Shown here piece by piece: positions 23,693-34,785 of a DNA stretch of 64,000 bases (positions are counted from its first letter, which is position 1; each line of letters opens with the position of its first letter). Under the pieces are notes generated by a model. It was not told where the DNA came from and made no database searches. It saw only the letters and a list, made by a program, of their open reading frames with translations. This DNA comes from Azorinus chamasolen (lineage: Eukaryota > Mollusca > Bivalvia > Cardiida > Solecurtidae), in NCBI GenBank assembly GCA_963576725.1, contig OY755247.1, positions 17,052,526 through 17,116,525 on the forward strand, in the 5' to 3' direction. A program made the position numbers and the translations under genes.

Positions 23693-23867
23693 TACAGTTA
23701 AAACCTCTCTATAATGGCCACTAAATTGTATAATTGATTGGTATTTAGGGCAGGTGCCTCCTACAGGAGTGTTGTGTTTCACTTTCACCTTGTTTTAAGC
23801 AGCCAACTGCATTTAACACATTATATTTGATGTAATGTAGTGGCTGTTATAGAGAGGTTTTACTGTA
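23693..23867. mobile_element. Family E palindromic MITE, internally deleted
   Basis: TACAGTTAAAACCTCTCTAT to TATAGAGAGGTTTTACTGTA. Part of the left arm is missing, so the apex GCCTCCTACAGGAG is asymmetric. Confidence 0.8.
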
Positions 23868-24835
23868 AACGTGAATGCTGGACGTGTTTACAGCAGGACT
23901 CGTCTTAGCAGCCATTCATTCAATCACAATAGGAATCTTAAAAAGCAGATGTTTGCTAGTATTAAGCAATTGTAATGCAGAAAACTCCTATAGAAGCTTT
24001 TTGCATTATGTTTGACCTGCATTAAGCTACTACCTGCCTTACAGGCCTATAATTAGCCCTCTTTTTGATGGCCACTTAACCCTTTCCTCCATAAATATGC
24101 CTTTCTTAACGCCTCTTGAAACCATTGTGATAAATAAAGCATTTGCTCCTTAGGAACAAAATTTTAATGCTCTATTTATCACAATAGTTTTAAAACAGCA
24201 AAATTCTACAACTGTCCTTTTCTCTAGCTAATGCTCCTTTTCGGTAAATTTATTCAAAGAGGTTGGATCTAAAATTAGCCTATGAGGGAATGGGTTAAGA
24301 CAGCTACTGGCATTTGCAAACAATGTAGACCAAGATCAGAGGGCATTCAAAGGATTAAGAACATACCCATCTCTTACTACACTGAATGAATGGAAGCAGT
24401 TTGGGTTCAGCTAAGACTATAACTATTTCGCATTTCAACAAGATCCAAATTACTTGGTATTTTAATCATGCTTAAGAAATGTTGACACAGAAAGTGATAA
24501 TAGCGACATAGACCAAACCTTTTTGTAGACATTTGATGGGTTTAAAGTCCTGATATTGCTTTCATGTCTTTCAAAACAAGCGGCACCCACTGATCAATTT
24601 CCTGCAAAATCAAGTCAGATCTACGCCTGCCAAGTTTCTGCCATGGCTATGTAAAACATGCACAGAAAAACAGACTTTGTAAGGCATAAATTGGTCAATG
24701 ATATTCCAATTACAGCCAATATCAGGCAAGAAGACACTGACAACTTGACAGACTTCTGACAGCTTCCTATCTGCACTGTATCTGGCAGGGCAGAATATTG
24801 ACTCGTATATTAGCCCCTTATCCGCCTTATTGCAA
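23868..24835. other. Intron 11: E-variant, family A, then unassigned sequence
   Basis: E-variant MITE about 23920-24077 and family A 24076-24300. 24300-24835 holds a 100-codon open frame on the minus strand but no family signature and no phase-matching splice pair. I do not call it a gene. Confidence 0.5.
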
Positions 24836-25015
24836 CAGAGCTCTAGATAAGATGTGTAAATTAAAACATTTTCAAGAATAGATTCTTTATTTCTCAACCA
24901 AAACCTATGTTGTCTCAAAGAGACGATTCGAAAGAGTAGTCAGAACATAGGGTTTGGTGTAGAAATGACGATTTTAATATTTGTGTACGAACCTTTGTCT
25001 GTAGCTCCATTGCAA
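24836..25015. mobile_element. Family F hairpin MITE with one arm shortened
   Basis: AGAGCTCTAGATAAGATGTG to GTCTGTAGCTC. About 25 bp of the left arm after CCTATGTTG is missing; the right arm is intact. Confidence 0.75.
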
Positions 25016-25084
25016 GATCCTCAGGAGTCTAAGAATCATCTTTATAGCAAACTAGACTAGCTGCAAACAATATTTTGACCCTTT

Positions 25085-25515
25085 CATGTGTAGATTAACC
25101 CTTTCCCTATTGAATATTCATGTAATAATGATACCATGAATATTTATTAGCTTAACTTTTTTTTATAATAGTAAACTTCTAGGGATTATTTTTGCTTTGA
25201 CAAAAGCTGTAGAATCAGATGAATATCATGTCCTCAGCAAACAGAATAGACCTTGATTGGATGGCTCCTACAGGAGCCATATGATCTGGTTCTACTCTAG
25301 TTTGCAAAGGTGTGAAAAAGCATCTATGAGGGAAAAGGATTAACCCTTACAGTGTGGTAAATGAGTCACTAATGTCCTTTACAAACAGTATAGATCCTGA
25401 TGAGAGGGCTCCTAGAGGAGCCCTCTCATCAGGGTCTGCACTGTTTGTCATGTTAAACTTTTCTTTAGAAAAATCCCTAAATATTCACCATAAGCTTGAC
25501 TAGTTAATTTTGTAA
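25085..25515. repeat. Family D/B MITE followed by a family G MITE
   Basis: D/B copy 25093-25344: TTAACCCTTTCCCTATTGAA to GGGAAAAGGATTAA. Family G copy 25341-25515: TTAACCCTTACAGTGTGG, hairpin GAGAGGGCTCCTAGAGGAGC, TCAGGGTCTGCACTGTTTGT. The right end of G is degraded. Confidence 0.7.
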
Positions 25516-25542
25516 GTCCTATACAATAATACTAACCTACAC

Positions 25543-25602
25543 CTGTCTTGGGGTGGAGACTTTGCCGTCCAGACCCTATGCTTTCAATCACCACTGGGTA
25601 CA
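25543..25602 (-). CDS. Polycystin-1/PKDREJ-like gene, exon 11 (60-bp exon)
   Basis: 60 bp. Acceptor CATTATCAG, donor AGACAG|GTGTAG. It encodes YPVVIESIGSGRQSLHPKT plus split codons at both ends. The other two frames contain stops, and this frame is the one required by exons 10 and 12. The exon lies in the variable stretch of the REJ region and has no motif of its own. Confidence 0.75.
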
Positions 25603-25674
25603 CTGATAATAGAAAGTACAGAATGATGATGTCAATAATAATGTTAATATTCATTAACGACTCTACCCATTATC

Positions 25675-25866
25675 AGGTCTAGATAAAATGCATAAATAAA
25701 AACATTTTCAAGAATAACTCCCTTATTTCTCTAACAAACCCTATGTTGTGACCAGTCTTTAGAATCGTCTTGAAGAAATGATTCTAAAGAGTGTTCACAA
25801 GATAGGGTTTGGTGGAGAAAGGACAATTTTAGTATTTGAGTACACACTTTTATACTGTTGCTCTTG
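25675..25866. mobile_element. Family F hairpin MITE
   Basis: CAGGTCTAGATAAAATGC to TATACTGTTGCTCTTG. Long arms surround GTCTTGAAGAAATGATTC. Confidence 0.8.
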
Positions 25867-25911
25867 ATTATGAATAAAAGTAAATCTATATATTTGTTAT
25901 TAAAGGTAAAC

Positions 25912-26082
25912 TAGAAAATTGTGTCTGTAAGACACAGCGATGCCCCTGTGATGGTGCTTGACAATGAAAAAAATGTGACAACCAACTGCACGCATAAGCC
26001 AAGCATGATACACGGACAGACAGACAGACGGACGGACAGGTGCAAAACATAATGCCCCCTGACTATCGTCAACAGGGGCATA
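25912..26082. mobile_element. Repeat Z, short copy
   Basis: Opens TAGAAAATTGTGTCTGTAAG with a small hairpin (TGTGTCTGTAAGACACA) and ends with GCCCCCTGACTATCGTCAAC and GGGGCAT. The interior has a GACAGACAGACGGACGGACA run. The long copy is at 52366-53198. Confidence 0.75.
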
Positions 26083-26106
26083 AAAACAAGAAAATTTATT
26101 GCTAAT

Positions 26107-27128
26107 GTTAACAAGAGGGCTATGATAGCCCTGTATCACTCACCTGGTTTGCTATGCAAGGACCAGAGGAATGAACTCACCAAATCTAGTAAAGGGTCAC
26201 CCAATGATAATTTATGTAAAATTATCTTCAAATCCGGCAGTTTTTTGTTTTATTTATTTAAAGAACAACTTGATGATGGAGGACACAAGAAGGATACATG
26301 TCTCACAATACCTCAACTTGGCACTTTGTGCCAATGGTGAGCTAAAAATATTTTTTTGCTCGTGTGACCTAGATAAACAAAAGATCAGATGTTGGTAAAG
26401 TTACAAGAAGCCAAATATCAAGGTTCTCATCATATTAGATTCAGAGATGTTTGGTAATTTCACTATATAACCAGGGTGTGGTCGTTTTTTACCCCATCAT
26501 AGAAATTTGATCAATCTTGATATACAAAATATCTTAAATATCTGATCTCCGGCTACATCATTTCAGACAAGAAGGTATTTTCAAGTTTTTATCGAAAAAG
26601 TCTATTTTTAAAGGGTGTGGCAGTGTTTGACCCCAGAGGCATAATTTGAACAATCTTAGTGAAGATACTAATATCACAGTTTTAAACTTTTCGGTTTCAG
26701 ACAAGAAGATTTTTAAAGTCTTTACTATATAATCCTATGTAAAACATGTGACTCAAAGGGTGTGGCCGTGTTTGACCCCAGGGGCATACTTTGAACAATC
26801 TTAGTAAAGGGTCACCAGATGATGCTATGTATCAAATATCACAGCTCTAAGCTTTTCCGTTTTGGACAAGAAGATTTTTAAAGTTTTTACTATATATAAT
26901 CCTATGTAAAACCTGTGACCCCCGGAGTTGGGCCAATTTTGACAATAGGAGCTTAATTTGAACAATCTTGGTACAGGTCTACTAGATGATGCTACAAACA
27001 AAATATCAAGTCTTTATCTGTACTGGCTCAAAAGTTATGGCCAATGTTAAAGTTGGTGACAAACAAACAGACAGGGCAAAAAAATATGCCCCCAGATCTG
27101 ATCGGGGGGGGGGGGGGGGCATAAAAAG
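26107..27128. repeat. Interspersed repeat W (copy 2) with a 16-G run
   Basis: Opens AACAAGAGGGCTATGATAGC. Two or three degenerate internal units contain TTGACCCCAGGGGCATA, AACAATCTTAGTAAAGGGTC and AGAAGATTTTTAAAGT. It ends in a 16-G run (27104-27119) and GCATAAAAAG. Noncoding. Confidence 0.65.
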
Positions 27129-27149
27129 TTACCACCAAAATTGCAGATA

Positions 27150-27352
27150 ATTTAATGGTGCATACTGAAATACTAAAACTGTCATTTCTCCACCAAACCC
27201 TATGTTGGGACCACTCTTAAGAATCGTCTCAAAGAGACTGTAATTTCCAAACATCTTCTCTGAATCTAATTTGTGGAGAAATAAAGAAGTTATTCTTCAA
27301 AATATTTTGATTTATGCATCTTATCTGGACTTCTGGTTACCATTTAAACAAC
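27150..27352. mobile_element. Family F MITE, rearranged
   Basis: Carries both family F arms (TTTCTCCACCAAACCCTATG and GTGGAGAAATAAAGAAGTTA), but the right-hand hairpin arm is missing after GTCTCAAAGAGAC. Confidence 0.65.
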
Positions 27353-27699
27353 CATTTTATAACAATACTAACTTTTAGAATCACTGTTCATGTTTTCAAA
27401 TCAATGAAATATGCAAACGAAAAGAAGATTCAAATGTTACTATATATCACTTGTACTGACACAGACCATGCAATCCCTCCTAATTGCCTATATGACAATA
27501 CAGGAGGTTGCAATATTGCTAGTGACAATAATTATTGCTGTATGATGCAGTGTTAATCTCTTGTCCCCTGCTATCAGTTTTACTGTTTCAATAATTCATC
27601 AAATATCACTGTGGACAGAATAGGAGTGAAAAATCCCAAGGATGTAAAAAAGTTTAGATTTCGCTTGCTTTAGCTGTTTTTCTGCAGGTTTCAACAATA

Positions 27700-28080
27700 A
27701 TTTGTCTGATGAGACTTGACATCTATATTCCTATTCTTTCCGAGTACATGTATTGAGATTTTACTCTGTTTTTCTGGGTACAGCGACTTGACGTTGCACT
27801 CCTATACTTTTTGAGTACTGCGACCTGCTTTTTGAGTACTGCGATTTGACTCTGCATTTATATACATTCTGAGTACTGTTACCTGAATTTACAATCCTAT
27901 ACTTTTTGAGTACTGCAACGACTCTGCCCTTTCATACTTTCTGAATACTGTGACTTGACATTGTATCATATGTCTATACGTTCTCAGTACTGCAACATGA
28001 CTCTTCATTCCTGTACTTTCTGAGAATCGCGACTTTAATCCGTATTCCTATACATTCTGAGTACCGACTTTGCTCTTTCA
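27700..28080. repeat. Degenerate short tandem repeat, about 43 bp
   Basis: TTCTGAGTACTGCGACTTGA-like units recur at least eight times with irregular spacing, separated by TGCATTCCTATACTT-like tracts. Strongly diverged. Noncoding. Confidence 0.7.
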
Positions 28081-28197
28081 ATCTGTCAAAGACAGGTTTT
28101 CCACACACACAGCCATTTTTTTAAAAACTTAGTCGATAATACATTATAGCAGAATCTAAAATATCTATGAAGAGTTTTGAAAAGTTCAAACTTTTAC

Positions 28198-28293
28198 CTC
28201 CTGATAGAGGACCATGCACACTCAGCTCCCTCCCATAAATGTCACAGAGGTCCAGAAACGATGCGAAAATTTGAACATTTTCAAGAATAGCTC
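28198..28293 (-). CDS. Polycystin-1/PKDREJ-like gene, exon 10 (5' half inside a MITE)
   Basis: Donor TCAGGAG|GTAAAA at 28197 closes a frame reading DIYGRELSVHGPLSG. Exon 9 needs an acceptor that leaves two bases. The only AGs giving this in an open frame lie at 28294-28295 (AAATAAG|GA) or three bases later. Both are inside the family F MITE, so residues AILENVQIFASFLDL would be MITE-derived. The 47 bp outside the MITE (28198-28244) are the more secure part. The acceptor has a poor pyrimidine tract. An unrecognised extra exon in intron 9, or a different acceptor, remains possible. The end phase matches exon 11. Confidence 0.5.
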
Positions 28294-28435
28294 CTTATTT
28301 GTCCATCAAACCCTACACTGTGACCACTCTCTTGAATGGTCCCTATGAGACAATTCTAAAGAGTAGTCATAGAATAGGGTTTGGTGGAGAAGTAACAATT
28401 TTAGCATTTGGGTATGCACCTTTAATTGTAGCTCT
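28245..28435. mobile_element. Family F hairpin MITE overlapping exon 10
   Basis: CAGAGGTCCAGAAACGATGC to TTTAATTGTAGCTCT. The arms match the family (CCATCAAACCCTACACTGTG / GGGTTTGGTGGAGAAG). It is older than most copies, with several arm mismatches. Confidence 0.8.
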
Positions 28436-28832
28436 CATGGATATGACCTAGCAGACATTTTTACATCGGCATAATGAACAAGGGAATTTTTCACCATGGT
28501 AGAAACTGTAGAATAATATCTATTTCACAGAGCAGACCCTGATCAGACAGCTGTTACAGGAGCCATTTGGTCTGGGTCTACTCTGTTTGCAAAGGCATAT
28601 AAAGGCTTTTATATGAAGTAATTGGTTAAATTCTGAAAAGAATATATGGATGACATACTCAGGACAAAGTTTGCAGCAATATTCAGATGTAATAGTACAA
28701 AGATGCATTTTTACACATTTACAGGGCAGACCCAGATCAGACAGCTCCTGTACCAACTGTCTTATCCGGGTCTCCTAGAAACTTTATGCAGATTGTCAAT
28801 TTACTCCATGAGACTCCATGTTGGACACTTAC
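28436..28832. repeat. Intron 9: degraded B-type and G/H-like hairpin sequence
   Basis: A B-type remnant at about 28470-28630 (GACCCTGATCAGACAGCTGT, TCTGGGTCTACTCTGTTTGC). A second hairpin near 28720-28790 shows GCAGACCCAGATCAGACAGC and TATCCGGGTCTCC. The ends are lost. Confidence 0.55.
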
Positions 28833-29965
28833 TAAGGGTGAAACGATTAATCGCGATGTGAATTGAACCGCGATCTTTTGCCCTCGATTCGGTTCGGTTC
28901 AATTCGGTTCAACAGATCTCATTTTCGATTCGATTTTTATTATAAAAGGCTTGTTTCTTAATGATTGGTAGAGAAATGAAACTAACCTATGAAAATTCGC
29001 CGTGAAAGTCGAAATACTTGTTTTCCCGCATTAGAGCTGTCAAAACAAACATACTCATCGAATTCTGATAGACCCAAATCGATTGGATGAAGGCCAACTG
29101 TTTTAGCCAATCAAATAACACGTTGCAATTGTTGCACTTAGTCAGATCGTCTGGGCGCTTTATTCAAGCGTCTTTGTGTTCTCTCAAAATGTCGGGTGCT
29201 GAAGCTGTCAATCTACGTGCTACCCCGAAAAACTATCGCTCCAAAATGTGGAGATTTCAGATTTAGCGAGAGCAACAACACAAATAAACCAACATGTAAG
29301 ATTATTTTACAAATATTCTCTGCAACACAGGAAATACGACAAATCTGTCAAATCATATGGAACGGAAACACGGTATTGCAATTTACATTTCGTCTTCTTC
29401 CAGTAAACTTGGTTGCAAATTTGTGTATGCTGAAAATTTATGAAGCTGTGTATTGATAACTGGCTAAAATATACTCGCAGCAATGTGTAGTGCGTTTTGT
29501 TCTGAGACAGGGAGATGTCATATCTCTCTTCAACTGATAGCTATCTGTATCAGATGAAGAGAGACACAACATCTCCAAGTGCTCAAATTCTTTTTTCAGA
29601 AAAACTTACATGTTCTACAGAGTTAGGCTGTTTAGTCAATTAGACAATAAGCCAAGACTGATTACGTTAGTGTTACCATTTTGCTTGGTTTTAGTGACCA
29701 GTTATAAAAAAGAACTTCCAAAACCAAACTGCAGAAAAGTTTGGCTGTTAAAGTCACATCTATCTGTGACTAGGCTATTATGATTTTTACCACCTGTATA
29801 TGTCCAAGCAGTCTGTTTTCAGAGTTGTTAATACACAGGATTTATTCTACATAGTGCATTCTCTTTATTAAAATCTTAAATCGAATCGAATCGAAAATAA
29901 TCGAATCGTGTTGTAAAAAATCGAAATCGAATCGAATCGAATTTTTTTGAATCGTTTCACCCCTA
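28833..29965. mobile_element. Non-autonomous hAT transposon, 1.13 kb
   Basis: Terminal repeats TAAGGGTGAAACGATT (left) and the inverse of TAGGGGTGAAACGATT (right). An 8-bp duplication ACACTTAC flanks it at 28825-28832 and 29966-29973. Subterminal TCGATTCG / AATCGAATCGAATCG repeats are typical of hAT elements. The short open frames in the interior carry no transposase motif. The right duplication is the splice donor of exon 9. Confidence 0.88.
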
Positions 29966-29973
29966 ACACTTAC

Positions 29974-30105
29974 TGCCATGTTTTCTCCCCGCAGAGCTGC
30001 CACTCTCTCCCGGCAGTCCCTCATTGATCCCCTGGGACAGGGTGTTGCTGATGTCCTTATGAGAGCCTGTGGGCAGTTGTCTTGGGGCCACATCTGTGTT
30101 CTCAG
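29974..30105 (-). CDS. Polycystin-1/PKDREJ-like gene, exon 9
   Basis: 132 bp. Acceptor TATTGTTACAG; donor GGCA|GTAAGTGT. It encodes ENTDVAPRQLPTGSHKDISN and LSQGINEGLPGESGSSAGRK. It is glycine- and serine-rich with no recognised motif, part of the variable insertion in the REJ region (exons 7-11). Phases match exon 8 (two bases in, Ser) and require a two-base start for exon 10. The donor is fused to the hAT element described separately. Confidence 0.8.
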
Positions 30106-32302
30106 CTGTAACAATACATAAGCAGTACAGTCAGTATTCCCTTATCCTTTTACTCTATGAATATTCATGCAAGAAATAATGACACTATGAATACTAATTA
30201 GCTGAATTCTTATAATAGCTCAAGAATGCATGGCTTTTTGGCCATCACAGGAGCTGAATAATCAGCTCTATATTATATTGTGAACAAACAGAGCAGACCC
30301 TGATCAGATGGTTCCAATAATAGAGTAAAGGAGTACTTATGGAGTATGACCGGTCTGAGTAACATTTCAACATTTTAATTTTGATAGAAAATTTTAACAT
30401 TGCAGAGCACAGTCTATGTCAAGCAGCGCCACTCAAAAGAAGTCAAATTGTAGGAGCCAGTTATATTAAACAACTGAAATTATTGCCTTTGCAAACAGGG
30501 TAGATCCAGACCAGACAACTCCCACTGGAGCCCTCTGATAAGAGACTGCTCTGTTTGCATAATGACTAATAGAGAATAGAGTGATTTGATTCTACAGTGT
30601 CTGTCATGGCTGGACCTAAATATAGCATTATGAAGGAATGCGTTAAAAGCCATATCTATAAAGTAAGAGGTTAAATTTGTTATAATAATGAAAAACCTTC
30701 GGTGTTGGGTAAATTGGCATCCGATCGGGATCAAAACTGTGTGTGTTTTTAACTCATTCCCTCATAGGTCATTTTAAGAAACAACATCTTTTCACAAATC
30801 CACTGAAAAGGAACATTTATTACAAGGAACATTTATTTTCAATAAAATGAAAATTTTAAAATTGTGTAGTTTTGAAACCATTTTGATAAATACAGCATTT
30901 GCTCCTAAGGAGCAAATGCTCTATTTATCACAATGGCTTCAAAAAGTGACATTTACAGAGTCGTCAAAAGGCATTAATACCATGGAACAGGTTAACCCTT
31001 TACTCCATAAATATTCCTTTCAATGCCTTTACAAACAGTGTAGTCCAAGATGAGATGGCTCGTTTAGGAGCCATCTGATCAGGGTCTGCTCTGTTTGCTT
31101 ATGAAATAATATACATCTGATTCTACAGTTCCTGTCTTGGCCAAAAAATTCATGATTTCATATGTCAATATAAAAAAATCAGCCAATTAATATTCATGAT
31201 GTCATTAATTCTTTCATGTATATTCATTGAGTAAAGTGTTAATATGACGGCATTCAAATTTAGTTATTCAATACACAAACAGGCATATTCACTACAAACG
31301 CAGTTCTCATAATGTCAGCAAAAAACTGTTATCCACGTTTGACATCATCTTACATTTTTGAGGGATTTAAAACCAATTACACATCGGTCACACAGACAGA
31401 AAGTAAACACATCCTGTTAAATCCTGACATGCTGTTGACAAGTAATTCCAAACTTGTGGCTTAGTGTTTACATGTCACTGACGTGTAATTTCAAATATGT
31501 GGCTTAATTTGAAAAACTATCAGATTTAAAAGTTCACTTAATTACTTGAAACATGCAATCAACCAATATTTGTAGCCCTTAACTTGATATGAAATCTGTT
31601 ATTCAACAAAATTTAAACTTCATGCAACTAACCATTTCCCTGTTGAGTATTCAAGTTCATGAATATATAAATTAACTGAATTTTCATGATGACATATTTG
31701 GTATTGGTAAAACTGCAGAAATACAGCTATTATTTCCTTTCCCTCATAGAAATTTAGCTGAATTTTTTAAAATGACATATAAATTCAGCATTTTTTTACC
31801 TGAAATGATAGTATCAGATGTTACTTATTGTATATTATTTCATAAGCAAGCAGAGCAGATGATTTATGGCACGTTTGCAAAACCCAGATCAGTCCAGGCA
31901 TATTGTTCACACAGGTATAAATTCTTTAACCCTTTCCCTCATATAAACATGTTTTTTTCACGCATTTGCAAACAGAGCAGACTCAGATCAGACAGCTCCT
32001 AGAGGAGCCGTCTGATCAGGGTCTGCTCTGTTTGCTAATGAAATTTTATAGATCTTGTTACTTTGGCCTAAATACAGAACAGGGAAAGGGTTAACGCTTT
32101 CCCCATTCAATATTCATGTAAGAAAAAATGACATCAACAAATAACAAAAACTGTAGATTCCGATGTATATCAGGTCAAGAGCAAACACGGAACAAAGGGC
32201 TCCTGTCTGATCAGGGTCTACTCTGTATGCAAATACATGAAAAGGCATTTATATGAGGAAAAGGGTGTGTGCGGAAAGGTTTAAGGCGGTCATTATGCTT
32301 AC
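30106..32302. repeat. Intron 8: MITE cluster and unassigned core
   Basis: B/D remnant 30140-30340, B-type 30480-30675, family A reversed 30751-31000, B 30992-31245, C/D pieces 31625-31760, C 31926-32096 and D 32093-32275. 31245-31620 shows nothing recognisable. The C copy has a clear GGCTCCTAGAGGAGCCG-type apex (GACAGCTCCTAGAGGAGC). Confidence 0.65.
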
Positions 32303-32491
32303 ATATGTCATGAGGATCGGGTATGGGGAGGGTATTGCCCCGGAACGTTGGATCCGTTTCCTCTTTCACCATTGGATACTCGAACCCTGTGGTTGTCTCC
32401 AAGGACCTTCGCCGCCTGTTGAGTCCAGAGTCTGATGGTCCTTCTTTAATCTTCAATAGAGGATTTATCAGACTGGACTGATTCCCATACT
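32303..32491 (-). CDS. Polycystin-1/PKDREJ-like gene, exon 8 (with RRRRS site)
   Basis: 189 bp. Acceptor TTTATTCTTCAG; donor GACATAT|GTAAGC. It reads EYGNQSSLINPLLKIKEGPS, then GLNRRRRSLETTTGFEYPMV and DPTFRGNTLPIPDPHD. The four-arginine run followed by Ser fits the R-x-(K/R)-R proprotein convertase pattern. The exon belongs to the variable insertion, and no domain is recognised. Phases agree with exons 7 (Glu across the junction) and 9 (Ser). Confidence 0.85.
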
Positions 32492-32574
32492 CTGAAGAAT
32501 AAAATCATATACTGAAAATTATAATTATCATCTTAATGAATATTCTTGCAACATTCCAACCATTTGTAAATATT

Positions 32575-32823
32575 AACCCTTCTCTTGCTGAATTTTAAAA
32601 TGCATTTCTTCTTCTTTACCCATGGCCTGTGGTATAATTACATATATATTCACTGTCTACAATCTATTTCTCTGTGCAATCACTGCTGTGGAGTGCACTG
32701 GTTGCACAATCAACTTGTAAATAGTGCAGACCCTGATGAGACAGCTCCTGCAGGAGCTGTCTCATCTGGGTCTTCACTATTTACAGATAGGTATATTGAC
32801 GTGAACAGCAAGCAAAGGGTTAA
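32575..32823. mobile_element. Family H hairpin MITE
   Basis: TTAACCCTTCTCTTGCTGAA to AGCAAGCAAAGGGTTAA. The hairpin is GTAAATAGTGCAGACCCTGA, apex AGCTCCTGCAGGAGCT, then TCATCTGGGTCTTCACTATT. It is reversed relative to 10511-10690. Confidence 0.85.
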
Positions 32824-33183
32824 CCCTTTCCCTATTTTAATATTCATGTAGAAATAATGACATCATGAATATTAATCAGATTATTTTTTATAGTGGCATA
32901 TAATTACACAGGACATTTTGGCTCAGGCATAAACTGAAGAATCAAACCAATATCAGCGCAGACCCCGATCAGACTGATATGGGTCCAGTCTGTTTGCAAA
33001 TGCATGAAAAGGCATTTATAATTATGGGGGTTAATATAATTTGTATATAAACACTTTTCTCTTATTTATAGTGGCATATAATTACAGGAGCCATCTGATA
33101 TGGGTCTAGTCTGTTTGTAAATGCATGAAAAGGTGTTTATAATTATGAGGGTTAATCTAATTTGTATATTAACACTTTACTCC
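32820..33183. repeat. Family D/B MITE with partial internal duplication
   Basis: TTAACCCTTTCCCTATTTTA start. The tract TATAGTGGCATATAATTACA occurs at 32890 and 33070, and ATGCATGAAAAGGCATTTAT / ATGCATGAAAAGGTGTTTAT at 33000 and 33120, so the 3' half is duplicated with about a 120-180-bp offset. Confidence 0.65.
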
Positions 33184-33497
33184 TTTAACCCATTACCTCC
33201 AAGGCTATTTTTAGACTCAACTTCTTTGAATAAATCTACCGAAAAGGAGCATTAACTAGAGAAAGGGAAATCTTTTTAGAATTTTGTAGTTTGAAACCAT
33301 TGTGAGAAATAGAGCATTTGCTCCTATAGGAGCAAATCGAGGGCTTGGTGCAAAACTATTCTAACTCCTTCACTAAAGTGAAGGAGTTAGAATAGTTTTC
33401 CACCAAGCCCTCGAAATGCTCTATTTATCACAATGGTTTCATAAAGTGGCTTTTACAGAGTCGTCAAAAGTCGTCAATATGAGGGAATGGGTTAAAC
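33184..33497. mobile_element. Family A MITE carrying a nested 76-bp palindrome
   Basis: TTAACCCATTACCTCCAAGG to GGGAATGGGTTAA. The hairpin TAGAGCATTTGCTCCTATAG / GGAGCAAAT is interrupted at 33338 and resumes with GCTCTATTTATCACAATGG. Confidence 0.85.
33338..33413. mobile_element. 76-bp palindromic mini-element with 4-bp target duplication
   Basis: Arms CGAGGGCTTGGTGCAAAACT and inverse, flanked by AAAT at 33334-33337 and 33414-33417. It is the same family as 1004-1078. Confidence 0.9.
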
Positions 33498-34082
33498 ATC
33501 TCAGCAAACAGGGTAGACACAGTTCAGATGGCTTCTGTAGGAGTCTTCTGATCAGGGTCTACTCTGTTTTCAAAAAGCGTATTTATGAGTAAAGGTTTAA
33601 CTTGAAAATAATACATACCGTAATCTGCCTATCAAACCCTAACAAAGCCTATGTGCTAAATATTTGACACAACAAAGTCAACACTACCAGTTGTATCCTG
33701 AAAATTGTGTTAACATTTAATGTGCCGTAACAAAGTATGTAAGACACCTGCAAACAGTGCAGACCCTGATCAAAGTGCTCCTGAGGGAGCCCATTTGATC
33801 AGGGTCTGCACTTCTTTGTCATACAAATAATTAATATTCAGAAGCCAGTTCAGGAGCCAGTTTTAATTAATCAGCAGTTTAAGTGTTAAAATGAATAAAA
33901 ATGATTTTTACAAACAGTGTAGATCCAGATCAAAAGGCTTCAAATCTTGTAGCAAATTTACTCCTTTTATACTGCATGCACTTTACTGTAAAGCTTCCAC
34001 TTAGCAAACTCAGCATTTTAAAGTTTTAAGAATGCAATTCCAAAATGTGGGTATTTAAATATTCAGCAAGTGTATACTTTAC
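33498..34082. other. Intron 7: B and G remnants
   Basis: B-type hairpin 33500-33600 (AACAGGGTAGACACAGTTCA, TGATCAGGGTCTACTCTG). G/H-like hairpin 33745-33835 (GCAGACCCTGATCAAAGTGC, GATCAGGGTCTGCAC). Rest unassigned. Confidence 0.5.
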
Positions 34083-34268
34083 CCTTACAGTGTGGGACAC
34101 CAGTCTCTAATGTCCTTTGCAAACTGTGTAGACCCAGATGAGAGGGCTCCTAGAGGAGCCCTCTCATCAGTGTCTGCACTGTTTGTCAGGTTATACTTCC
34201 CTGAATATTTACCATAAGCTTGACCTTTTTGGAATAGTCCATTTGAAAATTCAGCATTGTAAGGGTTA
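34083..34268. mobile_element. Family G hairpin MITE
   Basis: ACCCTTACAGTGTGGGACAC to CAGCATTGTAAGGGTTAA. Hairpin GAGGGCTCCTAGAGGAGCCC with GTAGACCCAGATGAGA and TCATCAGTGTCTGCAC arms. Confidence 0.85.
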
Positions 34269-34574
34269 AGAACTTGCAGACAATCTGCATGTTCTTGTTT
34301 AACTCTCCTCTTACACTGAAAACAACCGTTTGCTTCATATCTCTAGGCAGTTTCAAATTAGTTCAGGTCTTTAAAGAAAACTACTGCGATCGATGTGGGT
34401 GGATCCTGATCAGAACAGTTGCTTTGTGTTCGATCTGGATCACAACAGTTTGCAAAGGTTAGTGATGTTAGGGCTAGCATGAAACCCTTTTTCCACCCTA
34501 TAAGGTGAAACTGTGAAAATCACTGAATTGTTTTTATCCAGATGTGACATAAAGATCTAAGGTATTTGACTTTG

Positions 34575-34785
34575 AACCCTTACAACACTGAATTTTCAAA
34601 TGGACTGTTCCAAAATTCAAACAGGTCAAGCTTACAGTGAATATTTAGGGATTTTTCTAAAGAAAAGTGTAACATGACAAACAGTGCAGACCCTGATGAG
34701 AGGTCCTCTCTAGGAGCTCTCTCATCTGGGTCTACACTGTTTGCAAAGGACATTAGTCCCTTGATTCCTGCATTGTAAGGGTTAA
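34575..34785. mobile_element. Family G hairpin MITE, reversed
   Basis: AACCCTTACAACACTGAATT to CCTGCATTGTAAGGGTTAA. Arms GTGCAGACCCTGATGAGAGG and TCATCTGGGTCTACACTG. Confidence 0.85.

Noticed and set aside
24610..24918. 102-codon open frame on the minus strand
   Set aside because: No domain pattern, no splice sites that fit exons 11 and 12, and its upstream end overlaps a family F MITE. The exon 11-12 phase is already satisfied without it.
29842..30114. 90-codon minus-strand frame over exon 9
   Set aside because: It is a different frame from the one required by phase. It reads through the donor into hAT terminal repeats, giving the DFDFLQHD / FDSIRF repeats.
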